Positions 1 through 6,341 of a stretch of 7,036 bases of DNA are shown here, in pieces. Under the pieces are notes generated by a model that was not told the DNA's origin, searched no databases, and saw nothing but the letters and a program-made list of their open reading frames with translations. The stretch is from Treponema sp. (GTDB taxonomy: Bacteria; Spirochaetota; Spirochaetia; Treponematales; Treponemataceae), in NCBI GenBank assembly GCA_017614655.1, contig JAGABO010000180.1, positions 1-7,036 of the forward strand, read 5' to 3'. Numbering within the stretch: the first letter of the stretch is position 1; each line of letters begins with the position of its first letter. A program made the position numbers and the translations under genes.

Positions 1-1
1 T

Positions 2-280
2 GATAAATACAGAAATGCGCTTAACTACTGCGGTTCACATTCAGGACGCGACGGCGATAAATTCAAGGCTGCAAAACTTGATGTAGACTATATGAATTCA
101 ACCCCGTGGATTAAACAGTCACGCCTTGTTCTTTTCTGCCGTAAGCTTTACTCTAAGGAGATTTCTCCTTTCGGTTTTACGGAAGAACTTCTCTGCAAGC
201 AGAACTACAGAAACGACGACTTCCATACAATGTACATCGCCGAAATAACCAAAGTTCTGCTCGAAACTAATCCAAAATAA
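2..280 (+). CDS. Flavin reductase-family protein, C-terminal part
   Basis: The frame is open from the left edge and ends at TAA 278-280, giving the last 92 residues of a longer protein whose start lies outside the window. The fragment contains NYCGSHSGRDGDKFKAAKL, then a TPWI segment, LVLFCRKLY, and near the end DDFHTMYIAEITKVLL. From family knowledge, this order (CG-x-SGRD-x-DK, a Cys-bearing strand, then H-x-MY-x-EI) is typical of the FMN-binding split-barrel flavin reductase domain proteins, which bind FMN and are often annotated as NAD(P)H:flavin oxidoreductases. The exact substrate cannot be read from this fragment. An internal ATG at 92 is not a real start, because the conserved CGSHSGRD block lies upstream of it in the same frame. 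The gene converges on the DJ-1 gene with only 3 bp between stop codons. Confidence 0.8.
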   Translation, partial: DKYRNALNYCGSHSGRDGDKFKAAKLDVDYMNSTPWIKQSRLVLFCRKLYSKEISPFGFTEELLCKQNYRNDDFHTMYIAEITKVLLETNPK

Positions 281-283
281 ATC

Positions 284-856
284 TTATCGCTGTACGGAAG
301 CTTCCTTAATTTTCCGTGCAGTTTCCTCCCCAAAGAGGGTCCTTACAATTTCCATGGAAAACTCCTCTGCAGCACCAGGTCCGCGGCCTGTAATAAGGTT
401 CCCGTCTTTTACAAAAGCTTTGTCAGTATAGCCGGAAAGGAAAGGTTCAGCATTATCCTGCATTCCCGGATAGCAGGTCCATTTTTTTCCGTTAAGGGCA
501 TCTGTTTTAGAAAGAACGAGGGCAGGAGCGGCGCAGATTGCACAGATAAGTCGTTTTTCTTTTTCCATTGCAGTGATAATCGAAAGTGCTTTTGTGCAGG
601 CTGCAATGTTTTTAGTTCCGGGCATTCCTCCGGGAACAACAACTGCATCCGGAAGCTGTCCTGCGTTTGCATCAAGCCAGGCATCAAGGGTAATATCTGC
701 CGTTACATTTATACCGTGGGCACCTTCTGTCTGCCTTTGGGCTTTTCCGGTAGCAGCAACAGTAACTTCTGCACCGGCACGCCTTAAGTAGTCAACCGGG
801 GTAAGTGCCTCTATTTCTTCAAAACCGTCAGCAAGAAAAACAAGAACTTTCTTCAT
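284..856 (-). CDS. DJ-1/PfpI (ThiJ/YajL-type) family protein
   Basis: This is a 190-residue protein of the usual length for the DJ-1 branch of the DJ-1/PfpI superfamily, a flavodoxin-like cytoplasmic fold. Visible landmarks are the N-terminal strand KKVLVFLADGFEEIEALTP with Glu16, VVVPGGMPG near residues 72-80, the nucleophile-elbow Cys108 in ICAICAAPALVL, and the tail block GNLITGRGPGAAEEF. Glu16 and Cys108 match human DJ-1 Glu18 and Cys106; the DJ-1 His126 position is Tyr here (TCYPG), as in many bacterial relatives. Family members have been linked to oxidative stress defence, chaperone and glyoxalase or deglycase activities; which applies here is not decidable. The old label thiazole monophosphate biosynthesis protein is not supported by context. 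The start is ATG 854-856, with AAGGAG a few bases upstream. No clear promoter of its own was found in the 857-943 gap. Confidence 0.9.
   Translation of the reverse strand: MKKVLVFLADGFEEIEALTPVDYLRRAGAEVTVAATGKAQRQTEGAHGINVTADITLDAWLDANAGQLPDAVVVPGGMPGTKNIAACTKALSIITAMEKEKRLICAICAAPALVLSKTDALNGKKWTCYPGMQDNAEPFLSGYTDKAFVKDGNLITGRGPGAAEEFSMEIVRTLFGEETARKIKEASVQR
290..331 (+). terminator. Possible hairpin terminator of the flavin reductase gene, inside the 3' end of the DJ-1 gene
   Basis: Bases 290-299 (CTGTACGGAA) pair with 312-321 (TTCCGTGCAG) around a 12-base loop. In the plus-strand RNA all ten pairs form, one of them U-G; in the minus-strand RNA that pair becomes a C/A mismatch. A short pyrimidine-rich stretch (TTTCCTCCCC) follows on the plus strand, which is a poor U-tract. 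The hairpin starts 10 bases after the reductase stop and covers the last codons of the oppositely oriented gene. The strand bias favours a role for the plus-strand transcript, but function is inferred. Confidence 0.4.
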
Positions 857-908
857 CGGGAGCTCCTTTTCTTATAATTTGTTTGTTTTACATATCTTAC
901 AACAAATA

Positions 909-937
909 TTCACAATTAGAAAGTATTGTTGTATAAT
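909..937 (+). promoter_or_regulatory. Sigma70-type promoter of the signalling operon, predicted leaderless
   Basis: TTCACA at 909-914 matches the -35 consensus at five of six positions, followed by a 17-base spacer and a perfect -10 TATAAT at 932-937. Counting seven bases on from the end of the -10 box puts the transcription start at about 944, the A of the ATG of the next gene. No Shine-Dalgarno sequence lies between the -10 box and that ATG, which agrees with a leaderless message. The rest of the 857-943 gap holds only the ribosome binding site of the divergent DJ-1 gene and AT-rich sequence. Confidence 0.75.
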
Positions 938-943
938 AAAGTT

Positions 944-2197
944 ATGAAAAACGTTCTTCTTATAGACGGCTCTCCTCTTTTCAGGGACTTTCTTAAAGGA
1001 AAGTTTGCTGCAGAGTCTGTTTCTCTCGATACAGCGACTGGAAGTCGTGACGCCTATACAAAAATAATAACAAGTCTTCCTGATCTTATTATTATAGAAA
1101 CGGAGAATGGTATTGATTTTACCGTTCAGGAACTTCTTGAAAAAAAAGCAGACGATCCTAATGCATACAGAATTCCGGTCATCATATCAGGACCTGTAAT
1201 CGAAAGAAACCGTGTTGCAAATCTTGCAAGGTTTAATGTCGTAAAGTATTTTACAAAGCCGATTAAGTTTGATGTTTTCTTCGAAGCTGTAAGTAAGATT
1301 CTCGGGGCCAGTTTTTTCATAGATACAACTCCGTGTGTTCTTGATATCCACCTGAACGGAAACATAATCATGGTGGAAATTGCCCGCGGCCTTAACAGGG
1401 AAAAGATTTCAATACTTAAATTCAAGCTTAAAGAAATTCTTGACACTACAAATATCAGAAATCCAAAGATTGTTCTTATGCTTACCGGAGTAAACCTTAC
1501 ATTTCTTGATGTTACTAATGTTGAACTTCTTTTTGACAGTCTTCTGGAAAGCAAGCGCATTACGCAGAAGAATATCAAGGTTCTCTCTTTTGACAGTTTT
1601 GTTCAGGAACTTGTTGACGGTCGTGAAGAATATTTCGGCATTCAGGTTGTACAGAATCTTCATGAAGTCCTTAATTCGCTTATCGACAGTCACGGTGCAG
1701 TTTCCAGTATTGATGAACTTGTTACCGATAAGATTCTTGAAGCAGGAACAGAACTTGATCCTTCAGAAATGGGCATCAAGTTTAATTCAGATTCAGAAAA
1801 CGGCGGAAAGGATGACGGCACTGTCATAAAGGTTGCAATTGTTGATGATGATGTTGTCGTAAGAAAACTTCTGCAGGATACATTTTCTCAGATAAGTGCA
1901 GAAACTTTCCTTTTTGAAACCGGTTTGAGTTTTCTTCAGTCAGTAAATGCAAAAGCAGAATATGACCTTGTTATTCTTGATATTTTTGTGCCGGATATGG
2001 ACGGTTTAAGTATTTTAAGCAGTCTGCAGAGACAGAACTTCCGTGCGCCTATAATTGTTTACTCACAGGCAACTCAGAGAGAGTACGTAATTCAGTCACT
2101 TACACTTGGAGCAAAGAGTTATCTTGTAAAACCGCAGAAGCCTTCAGTTATTCTTCAGAAGTCCGTGGAGGTTTTGAATGGACAGTTCAGGTACTAA
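944..2197 (+). CDS. REC / STAS-like / REC signalling protein (double-receiver response regulator)
   Basis: A 417-residue soluble protein with three parts. Residues 1-120 form a degenerate receiver: MKNVLLIDGS has a single acidic residue (Asp8), Glu52 sits where the phospho-acceptor Asp should be (DLIIIETEN), and Ser82 and Lys105 are kept. Residues about 131-240 show a STAS-like pattern: an N-terminal strand pair, KIVLMLTGVNLTFLDVTNV, then a helix and a strand. This assignment comes from pattern only. An acidic linker follows. Residues 297-417 are a complete receiver with Asp301-303, phospho-acceptor Asp346 (VILDIFVPDMDG), Ser374 and Lys396. There is no DNA-binding or enzymatic output domain. 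ATG 944 is chosen because the first receiver strand begins immediately after it; a TTG further upstream in frame overlaps the promoter. The last 20 bases overlap the hybrid kinase gene, so the two are probably co-translated partners. Confidence 0.85.
   Translation: MKNVLLIDGSPLFRDFLKGKFAAESVSLDTATGSRDAYTKIITSLPDLIIIETENGIDFTVQELLEKKADDPNAYRIPVIISGPVIERNRVANLARFNVVKYFTKPIKFDVFFEAVSKILGASFFIDTTPCVLDIHLNGNIIMVEIARGLNREKISILKFKLKEILDTTNIRNPKIVLMLTGVNLTFLDVTNVELLFDSLLESKRITQKNIKVLSFDSFVQELVDGREEYFGIQVVQNLHEVLNSLIDSHGAVSSIDELVTDKILEAGTELDPSEMGIKFNSDSENGGKDDGTVIKVAIVDDDVVVRKLLQDTFSQISAETFLFETGLSFLQSVNAKAEYDLVILDIFVPDMDGLSILSSLQRQNFRAPIIVYSQATQREYVIQSLTLGAKSYLVKPQKPSVILQKSVEVLNGQFRY
2167..2180 (+). 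promoter_or_regulatory. Ribosome binding site and start of the hybrid kinase inside the preceding gene
   Basis: GGAGG at 2167-2171 lies six bases before ATG 2178. Both are inside the last codons of the double-receiver gene. This good Shine-Dalgarno sequence fixes the kinase start and makes translational coupling with the upstream gene likely. Confidence 0.8.
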
Positions 2198-4157
2198 AAA
2201 GAAGCAGTCTCCTGTCCATGTTGTAAATGCAAGCCGTTTCCTTGCAAGTACGCTTCACGAAATCCGAACTCCGATTCAGACTATAGTCAGCACGACGGAA
2301 TTGCTTCAGGATACTAATCTGGACAGGGAACAGACTGAATATGTTCATCAGATAGAATTTTCCGCAAACGCACTTCTTGAACTTGCAAATGATGTTCTTG
2401 ATTTTACAAAAATTCAGTCTAACAATTTTAAATTAGAAAATGTTCCCTTCGATTTAATTGAACTTGTTGAGCGTGTCGTCGATTTAGTAACTGTAGAAGC
2501 CTTTAATAAAAAACTTGAAGTTGTTACGGATATTGATTATCTGATTCCTAAGATGGTCATGGGTGATCCTGTTCGTGTTCAGCAGGTTATACTGAATCTT
2601 GTAAAGAATGCTGTAAAATTTACACATCAGGGTTTTATCGTAGTTAAGCTTTCCTTAAAAAATAATTATTTTCTTTTTGAAGTTGTTGATTCCGGCATTG
2701 GTGTAGATAAACAGAAGCAGGAACTTATATTCAGTGACTTTTACCAGGTGGATGCAAGTACGACAAGAAAATACGGAGGTTCAGGACTCGGACTTGCAAT
2801 TTCAAAAAATCTTGTAGAAGCCATGAAGGGCAAAATCGGAATCTATTCCGACGGTCAGCTTGGAAGTAACTTTTATTTTACGCTTCCTGCAGTAAAGGCA
2901 GAATTTGAGCCGCCGCCGTTAGAAATTGATGCAGAAGATGGAAGAGTTCTTATCGTTGATGATTCAAGACTGTTTAACGCAGCACTTGCAAAAAAAATAA
3001 AAGCCTTTGGTATAAAAGATATTGTGCAGGTTTACAGCGGAGAAGAAGCACTCGAAGTTCTAAAACAGGAAGCAGAAAACGGAAGAACATTTACGGCAGC
3101 TTTTATAGATCTTGTTATGCCTGTTATGGACGGCTGGCGTCTTGCTTCGGAAATAAAACGTATATCAGATATAAACGCCACAAAACTTTATCTTATGGTT
3201 CCGGAAGGTCAGCTTAAGGGCGAAGCAAAGATGAAGCTGCTTAACTGGTTTAACGGTTATATTTATAAGCCTATAAAAAGGGAAGCCCTCTTTTCTCTTC
3301 TCAGAGAAGCGTTTGCTCAGAAAATTCAACCGGAAGAAGAAAAGCATGTTAATGCTCTTTCTGAACTTAGACTTAATGATTGTGAACTTGCAAAGGGAAA
3401 GACTATTCTTGTTGCAGAAGACCATCCTGTAAACCGCAGAATGATTTCTATCTTTCTTGAACGCTTCGGGGCAAAGGTTCTTCTTGCAGAAGACGGTGAA
3501 CAGGCTGTTAATGTCGTAAAAGAAAATCCGTTTATAGATTTAATCTTTATGGATATTCTTATGCCGGTAAAGACTGGAATTGATGCCACAGTGGAATTGA
3601 GGCAGCTGTCTTATAAGGGAATAATTATTGCATGTACTGCAAATAATGATCCTGATGATTTTGCAACATACCGTAATTTAGGAATCAATGATATTCTCCT
3701 AAAGCCTTTTAAGCGGGAAGGAATAAGACAGATTCTTGAAAAATGGTTTACGGTTCTTTCATTCCCGGAAGCAAAAATGGTTATGACTCTTACAGGACTT
3801 AACAATCAGGCTGACGGTTTCTGGGATATAAGTGATTTTATGGATACTGTAAGTTCGAATACGGAGCTTGCTGTTTCCTTAATGGTTGATTATATTAATC
3901 AGACAGAAGTTATACTTTCAAAACTTAAAACGGAACTTTCAGGCGAAAAAGATCCTTCGAAAATTGAACTTTATGCGCATACTTTAAAAGGCAGTTCTGC
4001 CGGTGTAAGTGCGACAAGACTTGCCGAAACAGGAAAGCGCATGGATGATGCAGCGAAGGCAAAAGATTTCTTAAAAGTAGAAGCTCTTTTTATTGATTTT
4101 TCCCTCGATTTCGTTAAGTTCCGTAAAATTGTCGAAGACTGGAAGGCTGCCTTATGA
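2178..4157 (+). CDS. Soluble hybrid histidine kinase: HisKA-HATPase-REC-REC-HPt
   Basis: A 659-residue cytoplasmic kinase with no signal peptide, membrane segment or sensor domain; the H-box comes after only about 20 residues. His27 in FLASTLHEIRTPIQTI is the autophosphorylation site. The ATP-binding domain has the N-box Asn140/Asn144, G1 DSGIG at 171-175 and G2 GGSGLG at 200-205. Receiver 1 (about 256-375) has Asp261/262, phospho-acceptor Asp311 and Lys364, but Val341 replaces the conserved Thr/Ser. Receiver 2 (about 409-525) is complete: Glu414/Asp415, Asp459, Thr487, Lys509. A C-terminal HPt domain carries His601 in AHTLKGSSAGV. This is the layout of a full phosphorelay, His to Asp to His, that would pass phosphate to a separate receiver. 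The upstream protein's Asp346 is the nearest candidate. The input signal is probably delivered by a protein partner. The stop overlaps the next gene's start (ATGA). Confidence 0.93.
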   Translation: MDSSGTKKKQSPVHVVNASRFLASTLHEIRTPIQTIVSTTELLQDTNLDREQTEYVHQIEFSANALLELANDVLDFTKIQSNNFKLENVPFDLIELVERVVDLVTVEAFNKKLEVVTDIDYLIPKMVMGDPVRVQQVILNLVKNAVKFTHQGFIVVKLSLKNNYFLFEVVDSGIGVDKQKQELIFSDFYQVDASTTRKYGGSGLGLAISKNLVEAMKGKIGIYSDGQLGSNFYFTLPAVKAEFEPPPLEIDAEDGRVLIVDDSRLFNAALAKKIKAFGIKDIVQVYSGEEALEVLKQEAENGRTFTAAFIDLVMPVMDGWRLASEIKRISDINATKLYLMVPEGQLKGEAKMKLLNWFNGYIYKPIKREALFSLLREAFAQKIQPEEEKHVNALSELRLNDCELAKGKTILVAEDHPVNRRMISIFLERFGAKVLLAEDGEQAVNVVKENPFIDLIFMDILMPVKTGIDATVELRQLSYKGIIIACTANNDPDDFATYRNLGINDILLKPFKREGIRQILEKWFTVLSFPEAKMVMTLTGLNNQADGFWDISDFMDTVSSNTELAVSLMVDYINQTEVILSKLKTELSGEKDPSKIELYAHTLKGSSAGVSATRLAETGKRMDDAAKAKDFLKVEALFIDFSLDFVKFRKIVEDWKAAL

Positions 4158-4999
4158 AAGAAGGATTTATAAAATCAAACTACCACATTCATACAAATTA
4201 CTGCGACGGGCATGATCCGGCTTCCGATATGATTGATGCGGCTATTCAAAAAGGCTTTGAATCAGTGGGTGTTTTGTGCCATTCATTTTATCCGTTCTCC
4301 AGTGACTGGCATATCCCTGTTCATGAACATGCTGCCTTCTTTGCAGAAATGAAATGCCTTAAAGAAAAGTTTACTTCAATTAAACTTTATACGGGTGTAG
4401 AAGCAGATTTTGTGCGCGGAATGTGTACGCCGGATTTTTCTCATTTTAAGGATTTTAATCCTGATTATATAATCGGTTCAGTTCACTATATAGAAGGAAA
4501 AGACGGTCTTTTTACAGTTGACGGTCCGGAAGCCGAAATCCTTGACGGAATAAAAAATCACTTCGGCGGAAGTTCAAAAAAAGCCGTGCAGGAATATTTT
4601 TATCTTGAGCGCCTTATGCTCGAAAAAAATGATTTTACAATTCTGGGACATCCGGATCTTGTTAGAAAACATAACGACAGTCTTTCGCTTTTTAATGAAA
4701 ATGATTCCTGGTATAAAAAAGAACTTAAGCTTCTTGCGAAAAAAATTGCTTCAAGCGGAATCTGCTGCGAAATAAATACAGGTGCCATGTCCCGTGGTTT
4801 TACAAAACTTCCTTATCCTTCACCTTACTTCCTTGAACTGCTTTATGAAGCAAAGGTTCCCGTTACGGTTTCTACAGATGCCCATTCCTGCGAAAATATT
4901 GATTTCTGGTACGATAATGCCCTTGAGTACATAAAAAAAGCCGGCTACACAGAAACTGTTTACCTTAAAGACGGAAAATACGAGTTTCAGAAAATTTAG
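4154..4999 (+). CDS. PHP-domain phosphoesterase, histidinol-phosphatase (HisJ/HisK type) family
   Basis: A 281-residue protein, normal for PHP-type histidinol-phosphatases, which hydrolyse L-histidinol phosphate to L-histidinol in histidine synthesis using a metal cluster. The metal-binding motifs are all visible: YHIHTNYCDGHD (His11, His13, Asp18), LCHS with His43, TGVEADF with Glu83, GSVHYI with His111, LGHPDLV with His166, EINTGA with Glu206 and STDAHS with Asp242/His244. It therefore looks catalytically intact. Start ATG 4154 overlaps the kinase stop in ATGA, with GGAAGG seven bases upstream, so it is the third gene of the signalling operon. No other histidine biosynthesis gene is in view. 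It may be a biosynthetic enzyme in an unusual place or a phosphoesterase with another substrate tied to the signalling module; sequence alone does not decide. Confidence 0.88.
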   Translation: MKEGFIKSNYHIHTNYCDGHDPASDMIDAAIQKGFESVGVLCHSFYPFSSDWHIPVHEHAAFFAEMKCLKEKFTSIKLYTGVEADFVRGMCTPDFSHFKDFNPDYIIGSVHYIEGKDGLFTVDGPEAEILDGIKNHFGGSSKKAVQEYFYLERLMLEKNDFTILGHPDLVRKHNDSLSLFNENDSWYKKELKLLAKKIASSGICCEINTGAMSRGFTKLPYPSPYFLELLYEAKVPVTVSTDAHSCENIDFWYDNALEYIKKAGYTETVYLKDGKYEFQKI

Positions 5000-5026
5000 C
5001 CGGCGTTAAAAACGTTAAAAGAAATG

Positions 5027-5064
5027 TGCCTCTAAAAAAAATCGCTTTCAGAGGCATCTTTGTT
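5027..5064 (+). terminator. Hairpin terminator between convergent operon and dksA-like gene
   Basis: TGCCTCT at 5027-5033 pairs perfectly with AGAGGCA at 5050-5056, with a 16-base loop whose A-run and CTTT can add a few inner pairs. A T-rich stretch TCTTTGTT follows on the plus strand. It lies 28 bases after the PHP gene stop and directly abuts the stop codon of the opposite gene. A weaker minus-strand function is possible. A direct repeat of CGTTAAAA (5004-5011 and 5013-5020) sits just upstream with no evident role. Confidence 0.65.
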
Positions 5065-5419
5065 ACATAACTTTACGTTCTTCTTTAGATTGACACTCTA
5101 TGCAGAGTGCTGCCGAAGGAATAGATTCAAGACGTTCTTCGGGAATCTTTGTTCCGCATGCAAGGCATATACCGTAAGTTCCCTGGGTAATACGGTCAAG
5201 TGCACGCTCTATCATAAGAAGTCTGTTCTGATCTGCTTCTCCGAGAGAGTTAAGGAGAGTGCGGTCAATTGTATCAGATGCGATATCAGCATCATCACCC
5301 TTTTCGTTGTCTGCTGTAAGGGTAGATAACTGTTCGTTGCGCTTTGCAAGAGATTCAAGAATTTCATTCTTAGACGCAATAAGCTTTTTCTTCTGTTTAT
5401 CAATAAAATCTTTTTTCAT
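5063..5419 (-). CDS. DksA/TraR-family C4 zinc-finger protein
   Basis: A 118-residue cytoplasmic protein. The N-terminal half is a charged, helix-forming region like the DksA coiled coil. At its tip is the motif Asp42-x-x-Asp45-x-Ala47 (DDADIA), which in Escherichia coli DksA is the DxxDxA element reaching into the RNA polymerase secondary channel. The C-terminal half has a four-cysteine zinc finger, Cys85/Cys88 (CLAC) and Cys106/Cys109 (CIEC). Both motifs being intact supports a true RNA polymerase-binding regulator rather than a zinc-ribbon relic. It is somewhat shorter than E. coli DksA (151 residues) and close to the general DksA/TraR family. The ATG at 5417-5419 has AAGGAG about eight bases upstream. 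It diverges from the IF-1 gene, and the two predicted promoters overlap. Dependence on ppGpp cannot be judged here. Confidence 0.9.
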   Translation of the reverse strand: MKKDFIDKQKKKLIASKNEILESLAKRNEQLSTLTADNEKGDDADIASDTIDRTLLNSLGEADQNRLLMIERALDRITQGTYGICLACGTKIPEERLESIPSAALCIECQSKEERKVM

Positions 5420-5434
5420 TTTTTAGACTCCTTG

Positions 5435-5463
5435 TTGACAGGGCATTATTTTTTATAGATAAT
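5435..5463 (+). promoter_or_regulatory. Sigma70-type promoter of the IF-1 gene
   Basis: A perfect -35 TTGACA at 5435-5440, a 17-base spacer and -10 GATAAT at 5458-5463 (five of six) point rightward. The predicted start is near 5470, giving a leader of about 43 bases before GTG 5513. Confidence 0.8.
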
Positions 5464-5492
5464 AGTATACGAATTTTTTATCAAAAAGGCAA
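5464..5492 (-). promoter_or_regulatory. Probable promoter of the dksA-like gene, interlocked with the IF-1 promoter
   Basis: Read on the minus strand, TTGCCT (5487-5492, four of six) is followed by a 17-base spacer and TATACT (5464-5469, five of six). The predicted start is near 5457, about 38 bases before the dksA-like ATG. The -10 box directly abuts the IF-1 -10 box, and each promoter's polymerase footprint would cover the other. The region is AT-rich, so this is less certain than the IF-1 promoter. Confidence 0.55.
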
Positions 5493-5512
5493 ACAATTTT
5501 TTTGGAGGAATC

Positions 5513-5734
5513 GTGGCTAATAAAGATGAAGCTATTGAAGTTGAAGGAATCGTAAAGGAAGCACTTCCAAACACAATGTTCCGTGTAGAACTTCAGAATA
5601 AGCACGTAATTCTTGCTCACCTGAGCGGAAAAATGAGAAAGCATTACATCAGAATCGTTCCGGGTGACAGTGTAAAAGTTGAACTCTCTCCCTATGATTT
5701 AAACCGCGGACGTATTATTTTCAGGGAACGCTAG
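5513..5734 (+). CDS. infA: Translation initiation factor IF-1
   Basis: A 73-residue protein, the normal length for bacterial IF-1, a single OB-fold that binds the 30S A site during initiation. The conserved sequence is clear: [22 protein letters not shown], the basic [13 protein letters not shown] stretch, [14 protein letters not shown] and a C-terminal RGRIIFR. Nothing is missing. The start is GTG at 5513-5515; GGAGG at 5504-5508 gives a short four-base spacer, and no in-frame ATG could replace it without losing conserved sequence. It is transcribed alone from a strong-looking promoter and followed closely by a hairpin terminator, so it appears to be monocistronic. Its divergent partner is a DksA/TraR-type regulator, pairing a translation initiation factor with a transcription regulator of the kind that controls rRNA synthesis in other bacteria. 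Confidence 0.97.
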   Translation: MANKDEAIEVEGIVKEALPNTMFRVELQNKHVILAHLSGKMRKHYIRIVPGDSVKVELSPYDLNRGRIIFRER

Positions 5735-5754
5735 AACTGTTTTCTGATTTACAA

Positions 5755-5787
5755 AAGGCTGTCTAAAATGGCAGCCTTATTTTTTTC
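5755..5787 (+). terminator. Rho-independent terminator of the IF-1 gene
   Basis: AAGGCTGTC at 5755-5763 pairs with GGCAGCCTT at 5770-5778 (nine pairs, one G-U) around a six-base loop, followed by A and a run of seven T. It begins 21 bases after the IF-1 stop. The stop codon of the convergent J-domain gene lies in the 3' arm. On the minus strand the hairpin is followed by TTTTGT, so it may work in both directions. Confidence 0.9.
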
Positions 5788-6322
5788 TGTTTAAAAGATA
5801 TGCAAGACAGGAGAAGATGTTTGATGCTCCCTGTATGAATATGATTGTAAATATAAGGTGCGCAAACAGAAAAAAACGTCCCAGAAAGAAGAATCCGGCC
5901 AGTGAACCTATGCACTGAAGGATACTTTGCACGAGTATTGTGCGGACGCTCCTTTTAGACGGACGCCTCCTGTTATAGTTTCTGTGCTGTCTGTATTCAT
6001 TCTGACCGAAATTAAAAAACTCTTCAAACGGATCAGATGAGCGTTTTGTGCCGGTTGAATAGAAGTTCCACTGGCTTTGTGAGCTCTGTCCGCCTGTAAA
6101 TGTGTTCTGCGCATTAAAGAATGGTGAGTCATACTGTGCACGTTTCTGTTCATCTCCCAGAACGGAGTATGCTTCATTTATCTTTTTAAACATTTCTTCG
6201 GCCTGCGGGTTTCCTTCGTTTCTGTCCGGATGATATTTGAACGCAAGCTTTCTGTATGCTTTTTTTATGTCGTCAGAGGATGCTGTTTTTTCTATTCCAA
6301 GAATTCTATAATAATCTTCCAT
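5777..6322 (-). CDS. J-domain (DnaJ-like) protein with C-terminal hydrophobic segments
   Basis: A 181-residue protein. Residues 2-65 form a complete J domain ([13 protein letters not shown]..., helix II, His31-Pro32-Asp33, then [13 protein letters not shown] and the QYD ending). The HPD motif is what stimulates DnaK ATPase. A Phe/Gly/Ser/Gln-rich linker follows (about 66-110), then a basic stretch [10 protein letters not shown] (115-124) and two hydrophobic segments (about 128-147 and 150-176). There is no zinc-finger or C-terminal substrate domain, so it is a class C J protein and not the general DnaJ chaperone. It is probably membrane-attached and recruits DnaK locally. ATG 6320-6322 is preferred: AGGAA lies just upstream, and the J domain starts immediately. 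A longer in-frame start at 6427 would overlap the Smr gene by 86 bases and add unconserved sequence. It follows the Smr gene by 19 bases. Confidence 0.88.
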   Translation of the reverse strand: MEDYYRILGIEKTASSDDIKKAYRKLAFKYHPDRNEGNPQAEEMFKKINEAYSVLGDEQKRAQYDSPFFNAQNTFTGGQSSQSQWNFYSTGTKRSSDPFEEFFNFGQNEYRQHRNYNRRRPSKRSVRTILVQSILQCIGSLAGFFFLGRFFLFAHLIFTIIFIQGASNIFSCLAYLLNRKK

Positions 6323-6341
6323 TTTTATTCCTGTTTTGTTC

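Noticed and set aside
926..943. Upstream in-frame TTG start adding six residues to the double-receiver protein
   Set aside because: It lies upstream of and across the perfect -10 box, has no ribosome binding site, and the receiver fold begins right at ATG 944.
857..943. Riboswitch or structured leader upstream of the signalling operon
   Set aside because: The gap is only 87 bases, is AT-rich, shows no strong stem, and the predicted transcript starts at the ATG.
1126..1693. Open frames on the minus strand opposite the double-receiver gene
   Set aside because: They show no recognisable motif and are explained by the codon pattern of the plus-strand gene, whose receiver motifs are unambiguous.
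5004..5020. Direct repeat CGTTAAAA twice
   Set aside because: Two 8-base AT-rich copies one base apart can arise by chance and no function is suggested.
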